Part shown: in pieces, positions 5,580-9,664 of the stretch
Numbering within the stretch: the stretch's first letter is position 1
Layout of the letters: the number at the start of each line of letters is the position of its first letter
Origin: Clostridia bacterium
GTDB lineage: Bacteria; Bacillota; Clostridia; UBA1381
Length of the DNA stretch: 9,664 bases
Assembly (NCBI GenBank): GCA_017420825.1
Contig: JAFQNU010000093.1
Location: 1 to 9,664, forward strand
Direction of reading: 5' to 3'
The notes under the pieces: generated by a model
What the model was told of the DNA's origin: nothing
The model's database searches: none
Seen by the model: the letters and a program-made list of their open reading frames with translations, nothing else
Program-made: the position numbers and the translations under genes

Positions 5580-6899
5580 ATGGCAAAAACCTTTAAGGGT
5601 GGTCTCCACATTGATGACCATAAATCTATTACTGCATCAATACCTATATCATTTGCAGAAGGAAGCGATATACATGTATTTCCCCTGCAACAGCATATAG
5701 GTGCTCCGATTGAGCCAGTTGTTAAGGTGGGGGATAGTGTCAAGGTGGGTGATTTAATCGCTGACAATCCTGAAGCGTTTATGTGTGTACCTCTACATAG
5801 TTCAGTATCGGGAGTTGTTAAAGCGATTGAACCGAGAGTACATACATCAGGCGCAAAGGTTACATCAATAATAATTGAAAATGATAAATTATATGAAAAA
5901 TCTGAAAACCTTCTCCCGAAGAATCCCGATAATATGACATCACAGGAAATAATAAAGGTGATTCGTGATGCAGGAATAATTGGTATGGGCGGAGCAGGTT
6001 TTCCTACGCATGTAAAGCTTTCACCGTCTGCTGATAAAAAAATAACACATGTTATTGTTAACGGTGCTGAATGTGAGCCGTATCTTACATCTGATCACAG
6101 ACGTTTACTTGAAATACCCGAAACAGTTATAGATGGCTTGCAGATTGTAATGAAAGCTCTCAATTTAAAGGAAGGGTATATCGGAATTGAGCTTAATAAA
6201 AAGGATGCGATAGAAGTAATAAAGAAGCATGCTCCTGAAAATATCAAGATAGTAAGTCTTAAAACAAAATATCCTCAGGGTGCTGAAAAGCAGTTGATTT
6301 ATGCAATTTGCGGAAAACAGGTACCGTCAGGCGGATTACCTGCTGATGCAGGGGTAATAGTACTGAATGTTGATACGGTTACACAAATTTCAAAGACATT
6401 CAGGACAGGTATGCCGCTTATAGAGAGAATTGTTACAATGTCAGGAGACTGTTTTAATGAGCCTAAAAATTTATTGGTAAGAATGGGAACTTCATTTAAC
6501 GATTTGATTAATATTTGCGGCGGATTTTCAAAACAACCTCAAAAGCTCATATCAGGCGGACCTATGATGGGAATTGCTCAATATACAACTGATGTTCATG
6601 TTATAAAAACTACATCAGCAATCTTGGCTCTTTCAGATACAGGTGACACATTTGAAAATGGTTCGGTGTGCATAAGATGCGGTAAGTGTGTTGAAAAGTG
6701 TCCGATGAAGTTAATGCCATTATATCTGAATAAGTTTGCACGTAAAGAAGATTTTGAAAGTGCAGTAAAATATAATATATTGGATTGTATTGAGTGTGGA
6801 ATTTGTTCATATCTTTGCCCCGGACTTCAAAGCCCATTAGTAAATATAAGGTTGGCAAAACAGAAGATTATAGAACATAGAAGAAAAAATCAAAAATAA
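5580..6899 (+). CDS. rnfC: Rnf complex subunit RnfC (NADH-side subunit, two 4Fe-4S clusters)
   Basis: 439 residues, peripheral membrane subunit of the ferredoxin:NAD+ oxidoreductase (Rnf) complex, carrying the NAD(H)/FMN site. The N-terminus MAKTFKGGLHIDDHK is typical. Residues about 30-100 form the barrel-sandwich-like region (VGDSVKVGDLIA). GMGGAGFPTHVK (135-146) and NGAECEPYLTSDHR (161-174) belong to the Nqo1-like nucleotide/FMN domain. Two cluster motifs are complete: C364, C367, C370, C374 and C403, C406, C409, C413. There is no long C-terminal extension as in proteobacterial RnfC. Start choice: GAAAGGG (5564-5570) lies nine bases before the ATG at 5580; a TTG at 5562 would add six residues and overlap the ribosome binding site. 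First gene of the operon; its stop overlaps an ATG at 6899, but rnfD more likely starts at 6917. Confidence 0.97.
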   Translation: MAKTFKGGLHIDDHKSITASIPISFAEGSDIHVFPLQQHIGAPIEPVVKVGDSVKVGDLIADNPEAFMCVPLHSSVSGVVKAIEPRVHTSGAKVTSIIIENDKLYEKSENLLPKNPDNMTSQEIIKVIRDAGIIGMGGAGFPTHVKLSPSADKKITHVIVNGAECEPYLTSDHRRLLEIPETVIDGLQIVMKALNLKEGYIGIELNKKDAIEVIKKHAPENIKIVSLKTKYPQGAEKQLIYAICGKQVPSGGLPADAGVIVLNVDTVTQISKTFRTGMPLIERIVTMSGDCFNEPKNLLVRMGTSFNDLINICGGFSKQPQKLISGGPMMGIAQYTTDVHVIKTTSAILALSDTGDTFENGSVCIRCGKCVEKCPMKLMPLYLNKFARKEDFESAVKYNILDCIECGICSYLCPGLQSPLVNIRLAKQKIIEHRRKNQK

Positions 6900-6901
6900 T
6901 G

Positions 6902-6907
6902 AAAGGA
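6902..6907 (+). promoter_or_regulatory. Ribosome binding site deciding the rnfD start
   Basis: AAAGGA, nine bases before the ATG at 6917. The ATG at 6899, which overlaps the rnfC stop as TAATG, lies upstream of this site and has only A-rich sequence before it. Confidence 0.68.
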
Positions 6908-6916
6908 TTTACAGCT

Positions 6917-7876
6917 ATGGAAAATAAATTTATAGTGTCCTCATCACCTCATATTCATAAGGAGGAAAAAATTTCAGGTATAATGCTTGATGTGATAATT
7001 GCGCTTATGCCTGCTACATTTATGGGTGTGTATTATTTTGGTATCCGAGCGGCGGCTGTTATTCTGACAGCAATTGCGGCAAGTGTTATAAGTGAGTATT
7101 TTTATTGTCGCTTTATGAAAAAGACGAGTAGTGTAGGAGATTTTTCAGCAATAGTAACAGGATTATTAATTGGTTTGAATATGCCGCCGTCAGTTCCTTT
7201 ATGGATGGTTGTTGTCGGCAGTGCATTTGCCATTATTATTGTTAAAATGCTCTATGGCGGTATAGGTAAAAACTTTTTAAACCCTGCTTTGTGTGCAAGA
7301 TGTTTTATGGTGGTTGCATGGGCAGGAGCAATGACTACTTTTGTTGAACCTTTGTCTGCTATGGATGCAGTATCTTCAGCTACTCCGCTTTCAGTGTTAA
7401 AAGGCTCTGAGGGAGTATTACCATCTGTTGTATCGGCATTTTGGGGAAAAACTGCTGGCTGTATAGGTGAAACATCATCAGTGGCAATAATTGCAGGAGG
7501 AATTTACCTTCTTTTCAGACGTGTTATAACATGGAGAATACCTGTTATTATGATTATTGTATTCGGTGTGTTAGAATATTTCTTCGGTAGCAATACATTT
7601 GCTGTATCGCAGCTTGAATTTACACTACTACATATATTCTCAGGTGGTTTGATGCTTGGTGCATTCTTTATGGCAACAGACTACACCACAACTCCTACAA
7701 CCAAAATGGGGCAGATTATTTTTGGAGTTGGCTGTGCGTTTATTACATTTGTTATCAGAAGCTTTGGAGGTTATCCTGAGGGAGTATCTTTTGCAATTTT
7801 GCTTATGAATCTTTTAACTCCATTGATAGACAGATATACTATACCTAAAAAATTCGGATACGTTAAAAGCAAGTAA
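6917..7876 (+). CDS. rnfD: Rnf complex membrane subunit RnfD, covalent-FMN type
   Basis: 319 residues, integral membrane subunit homologous to NqrB. The N-terminus MENKFIVSSSPHIHKEEKISGIMLDVIIALMP matches the usual short cytoplasmic start before the first helix. Several strongly hydrophobic segments are spread over the whole length. GKNFLNPALCAR (117-128) is the conserved loop. DAVSSAT (150-156) fits the D-x-x-S/T-G/S-A-T flavinylation pattern, with T156 as the residue that ApbE-type transferase would link to FMN. ATDYTTTPTTKMGQIIFGVG follows near the C-terminus. The subunit is part of the electron path across the membrane that drives ion export. Reading from the ATG at 6899 would add six residues (MKGFTA) unlike the family; the ribosome binding site supports 6917. 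rnfG follows 23 bases after the stop. Confidence 0.95.
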   Translation: MENKFIVSSSPHIHKEEKISGIMLDVIIALMPATFMGVYYFGIRAAAVILTAIAASVISEYFYCRFMKKTSSVGDFSAIVTGLLIGLNMPPSVPLWMVVVGSAFAIIIVKMLYGGIGKNFLNPALCARCFMVVAWAGAMTTFVEPLSAMDAVSSATPLSVLKGSEGVLPSVVSAFWGKTAGCIGETSSVAIIAGGIYLLFRRVITWRIPVIMIIVFGVLEYFFGSNTFAVSQLEFTLLHIFSGGLMLGAFFMATDYTTTPTTKMGQIIFGVGCAFITFVIRSFGGYPEGVSFAILLMNLLTPLIDRYTIPKKFGYVKSK

Positions 7877-7884
7877 TCTATCGG

Positions 7885-7890
7885 AAAGGA
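7885..7890 (+). promoter_or_regulatory. Ribosome binding site deciding the rnfG start
   Basis: AAAGGA directly abuts the ATG at 7891, leaving no spacer, but lies nine bases before the in-frame ATG at 7900. The second ATG is therefore preferred. Confidence 0.65.
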
Positions 7891-7899
7891 ATGAGGCTT

Positions 7900-8472
7900 A
7901 TGATAAACAAAAAAGAGATTTTTAATATATTAAAGATAGGAATAACACTTTGTCTTATCACGGCAATTTCAGCGCTTGTACTTGCAAGTGTGAATGCGAT
8001 AACAGAGCCTGTTATTGCCGCTAATAATCAAAAGAAGAAAACAGCGGCAATGAAGGTTATTTTACCGGAAGCAAATGAATTTGCAATGATAGTGGATGTC
8101 CCTGAATATGTTGATGAAATGTATGCAGCAATAAATGAATACGGCGAAAAGATAGGTTATGCTGTTATGGTATCTCCAAATGGTTACGGCGGAGAGATAT
8201 CTCTTGCAGTGGGAATAAATAAGGATTTAACTGTTTCTGCAATTGATATTATCTCACAAACTGAAACAGCAGGACTCGGTTCAAAATGTACTTCATCGGA
8301 GTTCAAGGACCAGTTCTCAGGTAAAAGCGGTGAGCTTATTGTAAAAAAGAATGCAACAGCAAACAATGAAATTGATGCTATAACAAGTGCAACTGTTACA
8401 TCAAAAGCTGTCACTCTGGGTGTAAATGATGCCCTAAAAGCTGTCAAAGAGAAGGGAGAGCTTGCGAAATGA
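7900..8472 (+). CDS. rnfG: Rnf complex subunit RnfG, covalent-FMN protein
   Basis: 190 residues from the ATG at 7900, homologous to NqrC. One N-terminal membrane helix (about residues 12-33) anchors an extracytoplasmic FMN-binding domain. GYGGEISLAVGI (95-106) and ETAGLGSKC (122-130) are family motifs. DAITSAT (159-165) is the flavinylation motif with T165 as the predicted phosphoester-linked FMN acceptor. The domain relays electrons between RnfD and the membrane core. The length is normal for clostridial RnfG. Its stop overlaps the rnfE start as ATGA, indicating translational coupling. Using the ATG at 7891 would add MRL; that choice is weaker because the ribosome binding site would touch the start codon. 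No ApbE flavin transferase gene is in the window, so it must be encoded elsewhere. Confidence 0.95.
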   Translation: MINKKEIFNILKIGITLCLITAISALVLASVNAITEPVIAANNQKKKTAAMKVILPEANEFAMIVDVPEYVDEMYAAINEYGEKIGYAVMVSPNGYGGEISLAVGINKDLTVSAIDIISQTETAGLGSKCTSSEFKDQFSGKSGELIVKKNATANNEIDAITSATVTSKAVTLGVNDALKAVKEKGELAK

Positions 8473-9077
8473 AAAATAATAATTTAAAAGTAGTTTTAAA
8501 TGGTATTATAAAAGAAAATCCTACCTTTGTTCAGCTTCTTGGAATGTGTCCTACATTGGCAGTAACAACAAGCATTAAGAACGGAATAGGTATGGGGCTT
8601 TCTGCAACTGCAGTATTGATTGCTTCAAATGTACTTATTTCTCTTTTAAGAAAAGTTATTCCTGATAAGGTCAGAATAGCCGCATACATAGTTATAATTG
8701 CAACATTTGTTACAATTGTTGATATGATTTTAAATGCTTATATGCAGACACTTGCAGCACAACTTGGAATTTTCATTCCTCTCATAGTTGTAAACTGTAT
8801 AATCTTAGCAAGAGCAGAGGCATTTGCATCAAAAAATACAGTTGGTAAATCAGCGCTTGATGGCCTGGGAATGGGACTTGGATTTACAGCAGCACTTACA
8901 TTGATTTCTGCTGTACGTGAATTTTTAGGTGCAGGAACTTTATTAGGAGTAAGAATTTATGGTGAGGTTCTGACACCGCCGTCTATCATGACAATGGCTC
9001 CGGGAGGATTTATTGTTCTTGGTGTTCTTGTTGCTCTTATTAACTATATAACAAGAAGAAAGGCAGGGGATAAGTAA
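8469..9077 (+). CDS. rnfE: Rnf complex membrane subunit RnfE
   Basis: 202 residues, an almost wholly hydrophobic protein homologous to NqrD. NPTFVQLLGMCPTLAVTTS (17-35) with C27 and LIVVNCIILARAEAFA (105-120) with C110 are the two inverted-topology repeats; in Nqr/Rnf structures the equivalent cysteines of RnfA and RnfE hold an intramembrane 2Fe-2S cluster between the two subunits. GLGMGLGFTAALTLISAVREFLGAGTLLG is the conserved C-terminal segment. About six membrane helices are expected. The ATG overlaps the rnfG stop (ATGA), with GGGAG at 8454-8458 ten bases upstream inside rnfG. Its own stop overlaps the rnfA start as TAATG. Homologous to RnfA, but identified as RnfE by LGMCPTLA and the RAEAFA motif. 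Confidence 0.96.
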   Translation: MKNNNLKVVLNGIIKENPTFVQLLGMCPTLAVTTSIKNGIGMGLSATAVLIASNVLISLLRKVIPDKVRIAAYIVIIATFVTIVDMILNAYMQTLAAQLGIFIPLIVVNCIILARAEAFASKNTVGKSALDGLGMGLGFTAALTLISAVREFLGAGTLLGVRIYGEVLTPPSIMTMAPGGFIVLGVLVALINYITRRKAGDK

Positions 9078-9646
9078 TGGAGTATTTGTCATTAATTATA
9101 ACAGCATTGTTTACTCAGAATTTCGTAATGGTGAAGTTTATGGGTATATGCCCATTTCTTGGTGTTTCAAAAAAGCTTGACACAGCGGTAGGTATGGGCA
9201 TGGCAGTTACATTTGTTATGGCAGTGGCATCTGCAGTTACATACCTTGTTAATTTAATACTTGTAGGTAGCTTTGAGTATCTGCAAACAATTGTATTTAT
9301 ACTTATAATTGCAGGTCTTGTACAGTTCGTGGAAATGTTTGTAAAGAAATCTATGCCTTCGCTTTATAATGCACTCGGTATATATCTGCCGTTAATAACA
9401 ACAAACTGTGCTGTATTGGGTGTTGCTCTGTTAAATGTTCAGAATGGTTATAATTTTATAGAATCTCTGCTGTTTGGAACATTTGCAGCTCTCGGATTTA
9501 CACTTGCAATAGTTATTTTTGCAGGTATTCGTGAGCATATTGATGAGGAGGATATTCCTGTAAGCTTTAGAGGATTTCCGATTGCATTGGTAACTGCTGG
9601 TCTTATGGCTATTGCGTTTATGGGATTTTCGGGATTTTCTATATAA
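9077..9646 (+). CDS. rnfA: Rnf complex membrane subunit RnfA
   Basis: 189 residues, homologous to NqrE and paired with RnfE. QNFVMVKFMGICPFLGVSKK (14-33) with C25 and LPLITTNCAVLGVALLN (104-120) with C111 are the two conserved repeats whose cysteines contribute to the intramembrane 2Fe-2S centre with RnfE. FAGIREHIDEEDIPVSFRGFPIALVTAGLMAIAFMGFSG is the standard C-terminus. About six membrane helices. The ATG overlaps the rnfE stop (TAATG) with AGGGG just upstream, so translation is probably coupled. A GGAGG site for the next gene starts immediately after the stop. Confidence 0.97.
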   Translation: MEYLSLIITALFTQNFVMVKFMGICPFLGVSKKLDTAVGMGMAVTFVMAVASAVTYLVNLILVGSFEYLQTIVFILIIAGLVQFVEMFVKKSMPSLYNALGIYLPLITTNCAVLGVALLNVQNGYNFIESLLFGTFAALGFTLAIVIFAGIREHIDEEDIPVSFRGFPIALVTAGLMAIAFMGFSGFSI

Positions 9647-9651
9647 GGAGG
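9647..9651 (+). promoter_or_regulatory. Ribosome binding site of the next rnf gene
   Basis: GGAGG directly after the rnfA stop and eight bases before an ATG at 9660. This is the strongest Shine-Dalgarno of the operon. Confidence 0.8.
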
Positions 9652-9659
9652 AAAAGCAA

Positions 9660-9664
9660 ATGAA
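9660..9664 (+). CDS. rnfB: Start of the next operon gene, presumably rnfB (5 bases only)
   Basis: Only ATG and two further bases are inside the window. The call rests on the GGAGG site eight bases upstream and on the usual clostridial order rnfC-D-G-E-A-B, in which the polyferredoxin subunit RnfB, the ferredoxin-side entry point, comes last. Nothing in the coding sequence itself can confirm it. Confidence 0.6.

Noticed and set aside
8184..8447. 87-codon minus-strand frame inside rnfG
   Set aside because: Fully contained in a well-conserved gene in the opposite direction and without any motif.
1..9664. CRISPR arrays, tRNA or rRNA genes, insertion sequences, phage attachment sites
   Set aside because: No regularly spaced repeats, no cloverleaf-like sequences, no transposase-like frames or terminal repeats were seen; the space is filled by conventional genes and short regulatory gaps.

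Overview
The window is AT-rich with short intergenic regions, strong GGAGG/AAAGGA-type ribosome binding sites and clean sigma-A-like promoters and terminators. Together with a six-gene-type Rnf operon in the order rnfC-D-G-E-A-(B) and a large 2-hydroxyacyl-CoA-dehydratase-activase-like ATPase, this points to an anaerobic low-GC Firmicute of the class Clostridia, probably a gut or sediment fermenter. Genus cannot be told from the sequence alone.

Layout. (1) Positions 1-758, minus strand: the N-terminal 252 codons of a BadF/BcrA/HgdC-type activase, running off the left edge. (2) 759-1007: a divergent intergenic region with one good promoter in each direction and two symmetric elements between them. 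(3) 1008-3370, plus strand: dxr (MEP isoprenoid pathway) followed after 35 bases by rseP (site-2 intramembrane protease), closed by a perfect 18-bp hairpin terminator. (4) 3453-5438: a stand-alone transcription unit with its own promoter and terminator, encoding a membrane-anchored CapD/PglF-like nucleotide-sugar 4,6-dehydratase. (5) 5468-9664: promoter, a leader rich in dyad symmetry (including a near-match to a Rex operator), and the rnf operon rnfC, rnfD, rnfG, rnfE, rnfA, with the first codon of a further gene, presumably rnfB, at the right edge.

How the genes work together. The Rnf complex couples electron transfer from reduced ferredoxin to NAD+ with Na+ or H+ export, and is the main functional block here. 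RnfD and RnfG both keep the threonine-containing motif used for covalent FMN attachment, RnfC keeps two 4Fe-4S motifs, and RnfA and RnfE keep the paired conserved cysteines. dxr and rseP are a commonly linked envelope/isoprenoid pair, here without the often adjacent uppS-cdsA and ispG. The activase and the sugar dehydratase are separate units with no clear functional link to the rest.

The genes are all recognisable and conventional; I see no undescribed multi-gene system. The most interesting features are regulatory: the stacked palindromes and Rex-like site in the rnf leader, and the symmetric elements between the activase and dxr. For rseP, rnfC, rnfD and rnfG the longest open frame starts too far upstream; Shine-Dalgarno position and family N-termini support the later starts used here.
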